Shown: positions 17,259-25,311 of the stretch, in pieces
Position numbering within the stretch: position 1 is the first letter of the stretch
How the letters are laid out: each line of letters begins with the position of its first letter
Origin: an uncultured Clostridia bacterium
GTDB lineage: Bacteria; Bacillota; Clostridia; Christensenellales; UBA1242
Reading direction: 5' to 3'
NCBI GenBank assembly: GCA_937896905.1
Contig: CALBOE010000006.1
Span: forward strand, 310,001-374,000
Length of the DNA: 64,000 nucleotides
Position numbers and translations under genes: made by a program
The notes under the pieces: generated by a model
What the model was told of the DNA's origin: nothing
Databases searched by the model: none
The model's input: the letters and a program-made list of their open reading frames with translations, nothing else

Positions 17259-17291
17259 GCGGATATTATAAATAATATTAAGGTTAATACG

Positions 17292-18593
17292 TTATTTCCC
17301 CAAGCAGAACTTAGAGAAAATTTTATCTATAATTCTTTCATCACTTGTAGAGCCAGTTATTTCGCCAAGGCTAAGCCAAGCCCATTTAATTTCGTTAGAA
17401 ATAATGTCCATTGTTGTAAATTCAAAAATGTTGGCAACGTTTTCAAGGTGTAAAATTGCTCTTTTAACACACTCAATGTGCCTAGTATTTGTTAAATAAA
17501 GTTTGTCGCTTTCAATTCCTTTAACGATTGTTTTATTAAATATTTCCTGCTTTAACTTATCAATATTTTCGCCAGAAACTGCAGAAACATAAAGAGAAGA
17601 ATCGTTCTTTGGCGAACCTTCTTTCAGCAAATCACTTTTGTTAAAAACATTAATATAAGGTTTATTTGTGGTAACCGCACAAGGGTTTTCGCTATCGCTT
17701 ACTAGCATAACAAGGTCTGCATCATCTAAAGTTTTTCTTGCACGGTCAATTCCAATTTGCTCAACAATGTCTGAACTATCTCGAATGCCCGCCGTATCGA
17801 ACAATCTAAAAATAATTCCGTCAAAAACATATTCGGCCTCAACAACATCTCTTGTTGTTCCTGCAATGTTAGTTACAATTGCCTTGTTGGATTTCGTTAA
17901 AGCATTAAGTAAACTAGATTTGCCAACATTAGGTGCGCCAACAATGGCAACTTTAACACCATTTTTAATGCGCTCCCCATTTTTGCTGTCGTCAACCAAA
18001 GCGTTTAGATCGTTAATTAAGCATTTAATCCTTTTCAAAACATTTGTTGTTTCTTGCGCTGTGTATTCATATTCTGGATAATCCAACTTAGCTTCAATTT
18101 CAGCCAAAATCTCGGTAATTGCGTTTTGATAGTTTTCAACTTGTGTTTTAAGTTTTCCATGCATAAGAGAACTTCCAAGCTTTGCTTGCATTTCGCTTTC
18201 CGCATTAATTAAATCCATAATGCCCTCAGCCTGATCTGCAGACATTTTTCCATTTATGAACGCTCGCTTACTGAATTCGCCAGCGGTTGCCAATCGTGCT
18301 CCTAAATTAATAATTTGTTCAATTATTTTTTGTGCTAAAAAATATCCGCCATGAACTTGAACTTCTGCAACGTCTTCGCCTGTGAAAGAAAAAGGAGTTG
18401 CAAAAAACACCACTAACGCCTTATCAACAATGCCGTTTGCATAAATATTTTTTAAATACATTTTTCTGGGTTCAAACTCTAAATCTTCACAAATTAGCTT
18501 TTGTAGAATGCTTTTGGAGTGCTCCCCGCTAATTCTAATAATGGCAACTCCACTATTTCCTGCTGGAGTTGCTAATGCAACTATAGTTTCCAT
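17292..18593 (-). CDS. mnmE: tRNA modification GTPase MnmE
   Basis: 433 residues. N-terminal tetrahydrofolate-binding domain with GNSGVAIIRISG, a helical domain, and an inserted G domain with P-loop GAPNVGKSS, TNIAGTTRD and DTAGIRD. It ends with the FCLGK motif whose Cys is needed for tRNA modification. Partner of MnmG, encoded next. The ATG has no ribosome site and follows TATAAT by 6 nt, so a leaderless mRNA is predicted. Confidence 0.95.
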   Translation of the reverse strand: METIVALATPAGNSGVAIIRISGEHSKSILQKLICEDLEFEPRKMYLKNIYANGIVDKALVVFFATPFSFTGEDVAEVQVHGGYFLAQKIIEQIINLGARLATAGEFSKRAFINGKMSADQAEGIMDLINAESEMQAKLGSSLMHGKLKTQVENYQNAITEILAEIEAKLDYPEYEYTAQETTNVLKRIKCLINDLNALVDDSKNGERIKNGVKVAIVGAPNVGKSSLLNALTKSNKAIVTNIAGTTRDVVEAEYVFDGIIFRLFDTAGIRDSSDIVEQIGIDRARKTLDDADLVMLVSDSENPCAVTTNKPYINVFNKSDLLKEGSPKNDSSLYVSAVSGENIDKLKQEIFNKTIVKGIESDKLYLTNTRHIECVKRAILHLENVANIFEFTTMDIISNEIKWAWLSLGEITGSTSDERIIDKIFSKFCLGK

Positions 18594-18599
18594 ACTTTC

Positions 18600-18608
18600 A
18601 TTATATCA
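18600..18608 (-). promoter_or_regulatory. mnmE extended -10 promoter (leaderless type)
   Basis: TGATATAAT on the minus strand, with TATAAT at 18600-18605 ending 6 nt before the ATG at 18593. No good -35 box is visible; the extended TG may compensate. Confidence 0.65.
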
Positions 18609-18647
18609 TAAAAATTAAATATAAACCATACATTTTCAAAATTTTAA

Positions 18648-18669
18648 TAAAAAAAGCCCGTAAGGGCTT
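18648..18669 (-). terminator. tRNA-Arg terminator
   Basis: AAGCCC/GGGCTT stem with GTAA loop (TTAC on the minus strand), then seven T. Confidence 0.85.
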
Positions 18670-18673
18670 GGGT

Positions 18674-18750
<77 letters not shown>

Positions 18751-18769
18751 ATAATTTAAACTGTGCTTA

Positions 18770-18798
18770 ATAATAACATAAAATTTTAAATTTTGCAA
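18770..18798 (-). promoter_or_regulatory. tRNA-Arg promoter
   Basis: TTGCAA (18793-18798), 17 bp, TATTAT (18770-18775) on the minus strand. Confidence 0.6.
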
Positions 18799-18898
18799 CC
18801 ATTTATTTAAAAAATGTTTAAATTTCTTGAAAAATAAGTTAAATTTCATAAAAATTCCAATATATTTCAATATAATGTTAAAAATCTTAATCATTTGA

Positions 18899-18927
18899 TT
18901 GCAAATTTATAAATTTTATATTAAAAT
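18899..18927 (+). promoter_or_regulatory. parA promoter
   Basis: TTGCAA (18899-18904), 17 bp, TAAAAT (18922-18927). Confidence 0.55.
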
Positions 18928-18943
18928 ATTCTAAGGAGATTTT

Positions 18944-19705
18944 ATGGCAAAAATTATATCTGTTACCAACCAAAAGGGAGGAGTTGGTAAAACAACAACA
19001 TGTGTAAATTTAGCGGCATATGTTGCCGATACTGGCAAAAAAGTGCTTTTAATCGATATGGACCCTCAAGGTAACGCCTGCTCAAGCCTGGGCGCAGAAA
19101 TTGAAAAGGGCAAAAATTCAGCATATGAAGTGCTGCTAGGCGAAGTTACAATTAAAGAAGCAACCTATTCATCTGTTCTAAACACGTTAAAAGTAGTTCC
19201 ATCTACAGTTGATTTGGCTGGCGCAGAAGTTGATTTGGTATATGTAGAGAACAGGGAAACCGTTTTAAAAGAAGCTTTAAAAGATGTGAGGAATGAATAT
19301 GACTATATATTTATAGATTGTCCGCCATCTTTGGGGCTTTTAACTGTAAATGCTTTAACTGCAAGTGATTCTATTATTATTCCAATTCAGTGTGAGTATT
19401 TCGCTTTGGTTGGATTGGGGCAATTGATGAATACGGTTAGATTAATTAAAAAACATCTAAACCCAAACATTGAAATTGAAGGTGTTTTACTAACAATGAA
19501 GGACAACCGTAGCAACTTAGTATCTCAAGTTTCTGCAGAAATTAAAAAATATTTTGACACTAAGGTATATGAAGTTTACATTCCACGTAATATTAGATTG
19601 GCAGAAAGTCCAAGTCACGGCAAACCAATACTCTTGTATGATAGCAAGAGCAAAGGAGCAATAGCCTACAAAGCATTATGTGAAGAGTTCTTAAAGAAAC
19701 AATAA
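18944..19705 (+). CDS. parA: Chromosome partitioning ATPase ParA/Soj
   Basis: 253 residues. Deviant Walker A motif KGGVGKTTTCVNLA with the signature Lys, LLIDMDPQGNA, and FIDCPPSLGLLT. It is a dimerising ATPase on the nucleoid that works with ParB-parS in origin segregation and, in Bacillus, modulates DnaA. AAGGAG site before the ATG. It is the first rightward gene after the leftward mnmE-mnmG-rsmG block. Confidence 0.96.
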   Translation: MAKIISVTNQKGGVGKTTTCVNLAAYVADTGKKVLLIDMDPQGNACSSLGAEIEKGKNSAYEVLLGEVTIKEATYSSVLNTLKVVPSTVDLAGAEVDLVYVENRETVLKEALKDVRNEYDYIFIDCPPSLGLLTVNALTASDSIIIPIQCEYFALVGLGQLMNTVRLIKKHLNPNIEIEGVLLTMKDNRSNLVSQVSAEIKKYFDTKVYEVYIPRNIRLAESPSHGKPILLYDSKSKGAIAYKALCEEFLKKQ

Positions 19706-19710
19706 AAAAA

Positions 19711-19726
19711 TGTTCCACATGGAACA
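19711..19726. promoter_or_regulatory. parS site 1, also a terminator stem
   Basis: TGTTCCACATGGAACA, flanked by seven A on the left and six T on the right, 6 nt after the parA stop. The palindrome can fold into a terminator hairpin in RNA and bind ParB in DNA. Confidence 0.85.
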
Positions 19727-19795
19727 TTTTTTGTTTTACATAAAGTTATGGAAGAAGTTAATGCTTTTTGAAACCACCCTAATCAAATTTTGAAA

Positions 19796-19811
19796 TGTTC
19801 CACATGGAACA
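19796..19811. promoter_or_regulatory. parS site 2
   Basis: TGTTCCACATGGAACA, followed by a T run; same central CACATG variant as site 1. Confidence 0.85.
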
Positions 19812-19872
19812 TTTTTGATTTTAATATAAAGCATTAAGAAGACACCAAACAATTATAAATCTATAAGGGAAA

Positions 19873-19902
19873 TACAAATTGTTCCACGTGGAACAATTTG
19901 TA
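19873..19902. promoter_or_regulatory. parS site 3 within a 30-bp perfect palindrome
   Basis: The core TGTTCCACGTGGAACA is at 19880-19895. The symmetry extends seven bases outward on each side (TACAAAT...ATTTGTA), giving 30 bp of perfect dyad symmetry. Confidence 0.9.
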
Positions 19903-19993
19903 AAAGTATTTAACTATGTAACGATAAACAAGACTTGATTACTTACAATAATTACGTCTGCAGAAAGATTAAGTACAAATGTATTCAATTTCA

Positions 19994-20022
19994 TTGACAC
20001 GCTAACATGATTTTGTTATAAT
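19994..20022 (+). promoter_or_regulatory. parB promoter
   Basis: TTGACA (19994-19999), 17 bp, TATAAT (20017-20022): a full consensus promoter. Confidence 0.9.
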
Positions 20023-20034
20023 TATAATAACAAA

Positions 20035-20050
20035 TGTTCCACGTGGAACA
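20035..20050. promoter_or_regulatory. parS site 4 in the parB leader
   Basis: TGTTCCACGTGGAACA lies between the parB promoter start point (about 20029) and the AGGGAGAGA ribosome site, so bound ParB could block parB expression. Confidence 0.9.
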
Positions 20051-20067
20051 TAAAAGGGAGAGATTTT

Positions 20068-20955
20068 ATGAAAATGGGTTTAGGTAGAGGTCTAGACAGC
20101 TTATTAAAAGTTTATGACGAAGAAGTTGAAGAAAAAAAAGTTAAACCGGCAGTAACAACATCTCAATATGAAATGAGAAGAGGAGATGTTGAAAAAATCG
20201 ACATAGATAAGATTTATGCAAATCCTAATCAGCCAAGAAAGCTGTTTGACAAAGAAAGCTTAAATGAATTGGCAGAAAGTATTAGAATTCATGGTTTAAT
20301 TCAGCCAATTATCGTTAATCAAATGCCAGATGGCTATATGATTATTGCGGGAGAAAGAAGATATCGTGCAAGTAAATTATGCGGACTAAAAGAGGTGGAC
20401 GCAGTTATAAAAAATTACACAAATAAACAAATTGCAGAAATTTCCATCATCGAAAATTTGCAAAGAGAAGACCTTAATCCTGTTGAGGTGGCAAAAGGTA
20501 TTAAAAAACTAATGGATGAATATGGTTTAACACAAGAAAAAGTTGCGGAACGTTTAGGAAAACCAAGAAGTGTTATCGCAAATTCGGTTAGAATATTAGG
20601 GTTATACCCTGAAGTTTTGGAAATGGTAGAAAAAGGCAAAGTATCATTTGGGCATGCAAAAGTTTTAGTTTCTATTGAAGATTATGCAACACAATTAATT
20701 TTGGCAAGGAAGGTGGCAAAAGATAAATTAACCGTTAGAGATTTAGAAAAACAAACTTCTGGCTTTACCTATGGTAAAAAGAAGAAAAAACTGCCAAAAC
20801 TGCCTAGTGAAGAACTACAAGATTTTATTGCCGAACTACAACGTAAGTTAGGAACTAAAGTATCGTTAATTGGTAACGATAAGAAGGGAAGAATCTATAT
20901 AGACTATTATTCTACTGATGACCTTGATAGATTGCACGACATCATTTTCGGATAA
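20068..20955 (+). CDS. parB: Chromosome partitioning protein ParB/Spo0J
   Basis: 295 residues. N-terminal GLGRGLDSLL, then the CTP-binding ParB/sulfiredoxin-like domain with NPNQPRK and GERRYRA, the helix-turn-helix region (EKVAERLGKPRSVIANSVRIL) that reads parS, and a C-terminal dimer domain. It loads on parS, slides as a CTP clamp and recruits SMC. It has its own promoter separate from parA, with a parS site in its leader, which suggests autoregulation. Confidence 0.96.
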   Translation: MKMGLGRGLDSLLKVYDEEVEEKKVKPAVTTSQYEMRRGDVEKIDIDKIYANPNQPRKLFDKESLNELAESIRIHGLIQPIIVNQMPDGYMIIAGERRYRASKLCGLKEVDAVIKNYTNKQIAEISIIENLQREDLNPVEVAKGIKKLMDEYGLTQEKVAERLGKPRSVIANSVRILGLYPEVLEMVEKGKVSFGHAKVLVSIEDYATQLILARKVAKDKLTVRDLEKQTSGFTYGKKKKKLPKLPSEELQDFIAELQRKLGTKVSLIGNDKKGRIYIDYYSTDDLDRLHDIIFG

Positions 20956-21003
20956 TTTGTTGCGCTAAAAATGCCCTTAAGTGCAACAATATTAAAAACG
21001 ATA

Positions 21004-21039
21004 AAACGGCAAGCGCATTTGTAGTTTTGCCGTTTTTTT
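21004..21039 (+). terminator. parB terminator
   Basis: AAACGGCAA/TTGCCGTTT stem followed by seven T. A second hairpin, TTGTTGC/GCAACAA, lies just before it. Confidence 0.8.
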
Positions 21040-21057
21040 AATTAAACGAAAAAATCA

Positions 21058-21771
21058 TTAAACCTCATTTGACGTTGAGCCAAAGTACAATAGAATACCT
21101 TTAAAAACAGCGTCAACAAACTTATTTTTATAATCGCAACTATTAAGCAAGACTTCTTCTTCGGGGTTGGATATAAATCCACATTCAATTAAAACTGCAG
21201 TGTAGTAGCTACAATTTAAAATAAAATAGTCGCCAATTTTGCCGGCAGTTTGTTTGGCATTGCAATACGTGTTTAAACTTTTTTGAATTAGATTAGCGCA
21301 GGCATGGCCTGCTGAGTCGCCTTTTCTATAGTATGTGTATGCGCCACGTACTGATGAGTCGTTAAAGCTGTTCATGTGAATGCTAATAACCAAATTAGGG
21401 TTTGCTCGTTCTATAATTTGAAAGCGTTTATTCATGTCGCTCAACTTTTTATTTTTTGCAGTTGGGGAATATAGTCCGTCGTCTGTTTTTCGTGTTAGTT
21501 CAACTCGATATCCATTGGACGTAAGTTTGCTTTTTAATGCTAAAGTGTATTCCAAATTAATTTCTTTTTCAATCGTTCCATTTTTACCCACACTGCCACC
21601 ATCTCGACCGCCGTGTCCGGCATCTAAAACTATAGTTATTCCATTGAATGAGTTTACACTTTTAACAACAATTGCGTAATATCCAAACGACAAAACTAAC
21701 AAACAAAACAAGCAAACAAAAAAAGCCAGCACAGCTTTTGCTTTAAGCTGAAATTTAGGTTTGTTTTTCAT
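21058..21771 (-). CDS. N-acetylmuramoyl-L-alanine amidase (CwlD-like)
   Basis: 237 residues from MKNKPKF, the start that places a single hydrophobic anchor (about residues 14-34) at the N-terminus; longer frames add an unlikely 45 residues. Amidase_3 domain: VLDAGHGGRDGG with the first zinc His, ELTRKTD, NLVISIHMNSF with a second zinc His, and IECGFISNPEE with the catalytic Glu. It cleaves the amide bond between muramic acid and peptide outside the membrane. CwlD in spore formers makes cortex muramic lactam; assigning that role here is inference. No clear ribosome site is seen before this ATG. Confidence 0.85.
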   Translation of the reverse strand: MKNKPKFQLKAKAVLAFFVCLFCLLVLSFGYYAIVVKSVNSFNGITIVLDAGHGGRDGGSVGKNGTIEKEINLEYTLALKSKLTSNGYRVELTRKTDDGLYSPTAKNKKLSDMNKRFQIIERANPNLVISIHMNSFNDSSVRGAYTYYRKGDSAGHACANLIQKSLNTYCNAKQTAGKIGDYFILNCSYYTAVLIECGFISNPEEEVLLNSCDYKNKFVDAVFKGILLYFGSTSNEV

Positions 21772-21866
21772 AACATATAATATTGAGATAATGCCTATAA
21801 TATGCTTTAATGTTACTAACGTTTGTTTAGGGAAAGGGGTTGTAAAATAAATTGTAGAATATTGAC

Positions 21867-21941
21867 TTATCCACGCTAAATTTGTAGTTTTCCACAGTTT
21901 ATACACAAGTTATCCACAGAGTTGTCCACAATTGTGGATAA
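21867..21941. promoter_or_regulatory. Phased array of six DnaA boxes
   Basis: TTATCCACG (21867), TTTTCCACA (21888), TTATACACA (21899), TTATCCACA (21910), TTGTCCACA (21922) and inverted TGTGGATAA (21933). Two are perfect, the others have one mismatch. Starts are 21, 11, 11, 12 and 11 bp apart, close to one helical turn. An AT-rich stretch with an 8-bp inverted repeat (TGCCAATT at 21967, AATTGGCA at 21996) follows. Confidence 0.85.
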
Positions 21942-22008
21942 CTTTTAGCTCTCTTTGATGACATTTTGCCAATTAAATTATTAGTTTATTTGGGGAATTG
22001 GCAGAAAT

Positions 22009-22018
22009 ATGATATAAT
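22009..22018 (+). promoter_or_regulatory. Extended -10 promoter of the DHH gene (leaderless type)
   Basis: TGATATAAT, with TATAAT at 22013-22018 ending 6 nt before the ATG at 22025. The -35 position carries only TTGGGG. Confidence 0.7.
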
Positions 22019-22024
22019 TAGATT

Positions 22025-23005
22025 ATGAAGAAATATGATATTTTTAAAACAATAAATGCTAAGAAAAAAGTGTGCCTAATTGCGCATGTGGAGCCAGATA
22101 CCGATGCGCTTTGCAGTATGATTGTTATGCGTGAATTTTTAATGGCTAAATTTGGAATTAAAACCATAGACATTTTTGCTGAATGTGATGCCGTTGCCGA
22201 GCAAGATTTGCCGGTTTTAGATAAGGTTACAATTAATAAGCTGCCAAAAAAATATGATGTAGCAATTATGATGGATTCGCCAAGCGTTGCAAGAGTTGGA
22301 GAATACGGAGAACTGTTTAGTTCGGCAAAGCAAACAATTGTTATAGATCACCACACAACAAACACCATGTGTGGTGATGTTAACATTGTTGAAAACGTAA
22401 GTTCCACCTGCGAAATTGTTTTTAAAATAGTTAAAAGTTTTAAGTTCAAGCTAAATAAGGGGCAACTAGGACGATTATATGCGGGAGTGATTGCCGACAC
22501 TAACAATTTAACAGTGGGGCAAATGACGCCAACAACCTTTTCGTTGATTGCGCAGGCGGTTAAAGTTGTAGACATTAAAAGGATATACAACAATTATTTC
22601 TTAACAAACAGCTTAAAATCGGCACAACTATATGCGCTTGCAGTTCAAAATTTAGTTAGTTTAGATGCGGGAAGAATTTTAATAACACACATAACGCACG
22701 AACAAGCTGAAAATTATAAAGCAAGGCATGAAAACTACACAGGAATATCAAACAGACTGTGCGCCATTAAAGAAAGCAAAATGATATGTTTTATTCATCC
22801 ACGGGGCAATGAATATTATGCAAGTATGCGTTGCAAAGAGGGGTATGACGTTAGCAAAATTGCAAAAAAATTTGGCGGCGGAGGTCACACCTGTGCGGCG
22901 GCATACAATTCAACGAAAACATTAAAAGAACTTGAAAAAGAAATTTTGCAGGAATTCACGGCTCAACTAGAAACGGTTAAAGAACAAAAAATTTCAATAT
23001 TTTAA
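22025..23005 (+). CDS. nrnA: DHH-family phosphoesterase (NrnA-like oligoribonuclease/pAp phosphatase)
   Basis: 326 residues. DHH domain: IAHVEPDTDAL, VAIMMDSPS and the name-giving VIDHHTT; C-terminal DHHA1 domain with KKFGGGGHTCAAA. The family degrades nano-RNA from the 5' end or 3' end depending on the member, and dephosphorylates 3'-phosphoadenosine 5'-phosphate, with Mn2+ in the cytoplasm. No Shine-Dalgarno sequence; the -10 box is 6 nt before the ATG. Related DHH proteins that cleave cyclic di-AMP are membrane-bound or longer, so NrnA is the better call. Confidence 0.85.
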   Translation: MKKYDIFKTINAKKKVCLIAHVEPDTDALCSMIVMREFLMAKFGIKTIDIFAECDAVAEQDLPVLDKVTINKLPKKYDVAIMMDSPSVARVGEYGELFSSAKQTIVIDHHTTNTMCGDVNIVENVSSTCEIVFKIVKSFKFKLNKGQLGRLYAGVIADTNNLTVGQMTPTTFSLIAQAVKVVDIKRIYNNYFLTNSLKSAQLYALAVQNLVSLDAGRILITHITHEQAENYKARHENYTGISNRLCAIKESKMICFIHPRGNEYYASMRCKEGYDVSKIAKKFGGGGHTCAAAYNSTKTLKELEKEILQEFTAQLETVKEQKISIF

Positions 23006-23040
23006 TAAAAAACCACTCTTAATTTTAGAGTGGTTTTTAT
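23005..23040. terminator. Symmetrical terminator between convergent genes
   Basis: AACCACTCT/AGAGTGGTT stem with A run before and T run after; serves the DHH gene and the leftward gene at 23050. Confidence 0.85.
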
Positions 23041-23049
23041 GTGTGTTTG

Positions 23050-24516
23050 TTAAAATTCTGCAACGGAAGCTTCCCTAACCTTAATGTTGCCATAATTTGA
23101 AGATATGCTTAAATTATTTGCATTTGAAGTTGCTCCGTTTATGAACGCCTCTTGATATTGGTTTCCAGAATAACCGCCACTTCCTAGTGAGGTTTCGCCC
23201 AAAACGTTAACGCTAACAGAGCCGAATGAGGATTGTGTTGCTAGTTTAAATTTAACATTGTCGGCAAATTGCACATACAAATTTCCGTTTTCGCCTGCAA
23301 TAATATTGTTTCCAAGAACATTAAGCATATTTAAGTTTAAACTGCCTTTGCCAGTTATTTCTAAAGCCACGTTTTCTGCGCCAGAGATGGTGATTTTACC
23401 ATTGTGGGTTTTAGCATTAACATGCCTTAATGTGTTTGTTGTTTGATAATGCCCTGCTGTATCTGCAAAACTTATGTTAATGTTGCCATAGGTTGTTATG
23501 GCTTTGCCAATGTAGGACGATGAGGTTACATCAATATTTCCATTAGAGCTTTCTAAATAGGCAGGTGCAGAAGCGTTTGCAATTACAATGTTTCCGTTGT
23601 GTGTGTGTAAATCGGCAACGCCATTTAAATTTCCAACTTCAATTTTGCCAGATTTTGAAAGAGTTGTGTTTCCGCCCATGTTTAATGTGTTTATAATTAC
23701 GTTAGTGTCGGCAGAGGTAATGTCTACTGTTTCCACCGTACCAGCGTCTAGTTTGCCGCCGGCATTTGGGGTGTTTTGAGTTAGTTTTTTGCAGTGCTTA
23801 AATATGGTTACGCCACGTGCGCTAGATTCAATTGTAATATTATTAAATGCATGGTGGTTGGCAATGAATGAACCTGTGCCATAGTTTAAAACAACATTGT
23901 TTTCGTTTAAAGAGAAATCTTTATTAATAATAACTTTTCCGTTATTTATGTTAAGGTCTAACAGCGAAGTTATTGTGCCTTTATTGCAATTTAAAATTCC
24001 TTTTGATGTTTCGAAGTATAGATTTGAAAATGTTGGAGTTTCAAGTTCTGGCTGATTAGTGCTAGCCATTATAAAAGTTTCGCTAGATTTGTTTTTTAGT
24101 GTTAAATTATATTCTTTGCCTGCTGGAACCCTTAGCTGAATGTATGAAGAATTTTTTAAAGCCAAGCCAGAAGGTTCGGTTATGTTGAATGTTGCAACTC
24201 TATTCTGCAAAGATTGACTTATGTTAACTTTGCTGTTTTTTTCAAGAGTGAAACCAAAAGAATTTGCAAACACTTTAACAGAGATTGTTTCGGTTGGAGA
24301 TGGCACCACATAAACATTATAGTTTTGGCTGGTTAAAGTTATGGAATTAACTTCATCAGCATTGTAGGCAGAAGAAAAACTTTCTTTATTGTAAGATATG
24401 TAGGTTATGCCAAAAAGCGAGGCATTTGGCACAAAGAAAAGGTATAAAAGCGCAACTGCCATTAAGCCAATTAAAAGTAGAATTGATATTAAAACATATT
24501 TCCAAAACTTTTTCAT
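23050..24516 (-). CDS. Membrane-anchored DUF4097-like beta-repeat protein
   Basis: 488 residues. One N-terminal transmembrane segment (about 7-30) leaves the rest outside. The ectodomain is built of short beta strands with repeated patterns such as LNINNGKVIIN, LHTHNGNIVI, YLESSNGNIDVTSS and AKTHNGKITISG, the kind of ladder found in DUF4097/adhesin-like proteins, some linked to envelope stress sensing. The exact role is unknown. The ATG has no ribosome site; TACAAT lies 6 nt upstream with TTGACT 17 bp before it, so a leaderless mRNA is predicted. Confidence 0.75.
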   Translation of the reverse strand: MKKFWKYVLISILLLIGLMAVALLYLFFVPNASLFGITYISYNKESFSSAYNADEVNSITLTSQNYNVYVVPSPTETISVKVFANSFGFTLEKNSKVNISQSLQNRVATFNITEPSGLALKNSSYIQLRVPAGKEYNLTLKNKSSETFIMASTNQPELETPTFSNLYFETSKGILNCNKGTITSLLDLNINNGKVIINKDFSLNENNVVLNYGTGSFIANHHAFNNITIESSARGVTIFKHCKKLTQNTPNAGGKLDAGTVETVDITSADTNVIINTLNMGGNTTLSKSGKIEVGNLNGVADLHTHNGNIVIANASAPAYLESSNGNIDVTSSSYIGKAITTYGNINISFADTAGHYQTTNTLRHVNAKTHNGKITISGAENVALEITGKGSLNLNMLNVLGNNIIAGENGNLYVQFADNVKFKLATQSSFGSVSVNVLGETSLGSGGYSGNQYQEAFINGATSNANNLSISSNYGNIKVREASVAEF

Positions 24517-24522
24517 GTTAAT

Positions 24523-24551
24523 ATTGTAATATTCTTTTTAGCAAAAGTCAA
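24523..24551 (-). promoter_or_regulatory. Promoter of the 23050 gene (leaderless type)
   Basis: TTGACT (24546-24551), 17 bp, TACAAT (24523-24528) on the minus strand; the gap to ATG is 6 nt. Confidence 0.8.
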
Positions 24552-24634
24552 TCCTGCATAACATAAAAATTAATTATATTTATTTGATAATTTTCCTTAT
24601 TAATGCTATACTTATTTAAATTAAAGGAGGTTTT

Positions 24635-25300
24635 ATGCTTATTGATATTGAAGGAACAGACGGCTCTGGCAAGGCAACTCAAACAAAACTGTTATTTAAT
24701 TATTTAACAGGGTTGGGATACAAATGCAAATTAATAAGTTTCCCTAACTATGCAAGTCCGTCCAGTGGGCCAGTAAAAATGTATTTGGCTGGTGAATTAG
24801 GCGAAAATAGCAACATAACAGGGCATCAGGCAAGTGTGTTATACGCAGTGGATAGGCTTGCAACAATGCGCCAAGTTGATGTTGACAATTACGATTTTAT
24901 ATTGTTCGACCGATACACTCCTAGCAATATGATATATCAATCCACACGCCTAAAAACCAACAAAGAAATAGACGAATTTTTGGCGTGGGTTTCCGATTTT
25001 GAATATGGCAAATTAAAACTTCCAAGGCCAGATAAAATTGTGTTTTTAGATATGCCGGTAGAGTTTAGCGAAAAACTTGCAAGGGCAAGAGGTGAACTAA
25101 AAAACGGAATGAAGAAAGATATTTTAGAAGTTACAAGCGAACAGCAAAAAGCTTATGCTTCGGCAAAATATGTTGCAAAAAAGGATAATTGGATAACCAT
25201 TTCTTGTGTGGACAAGGGCTTAAAAAGCATTGAACAAATACATAAAGAAATCTTGACTAACTTGGGTTTATTATGTAATATTAATCAGCAAGAAATTTAA
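24635..25300 (+). CDS. tmk: Thymidylate kinase
   Basis: 221 residues. P-loop IEGTDGSGKATQTKLL (residues 4-19), the DRY motif as LFDRYTPSNM, and DMPVEFSEKLARAR in the lid region. It phosphorylates dTMP to dTDP. It is slightly longer than usual (about 205-215). AAAGGAGG precedes the ATG. alaS follows after 11 nt, so the two are probably cotranscribed. Confidence 0.85.
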   Translation: MLIDIEGTDGSGKATQTKLLFNYLTGLGYKCKLISFPNYASPSSGPVKMYLAGELGENSNITGHQASVLYAVDRLATMRQVDVDNYDFILFDRYTPSNMIYQSTRLKTNKEIDEFLAWVSDFEYGKLKLPRPDKIVFLDMPVEFSEKLARARGELKNGMKKDILEVTSEQQKAYASAKYVAKKDNWITISCVDKGLKSIEQIHKEILTNLGLLCNINQQEI

Positions 25301-25311
25301 AAGGAAAAACT

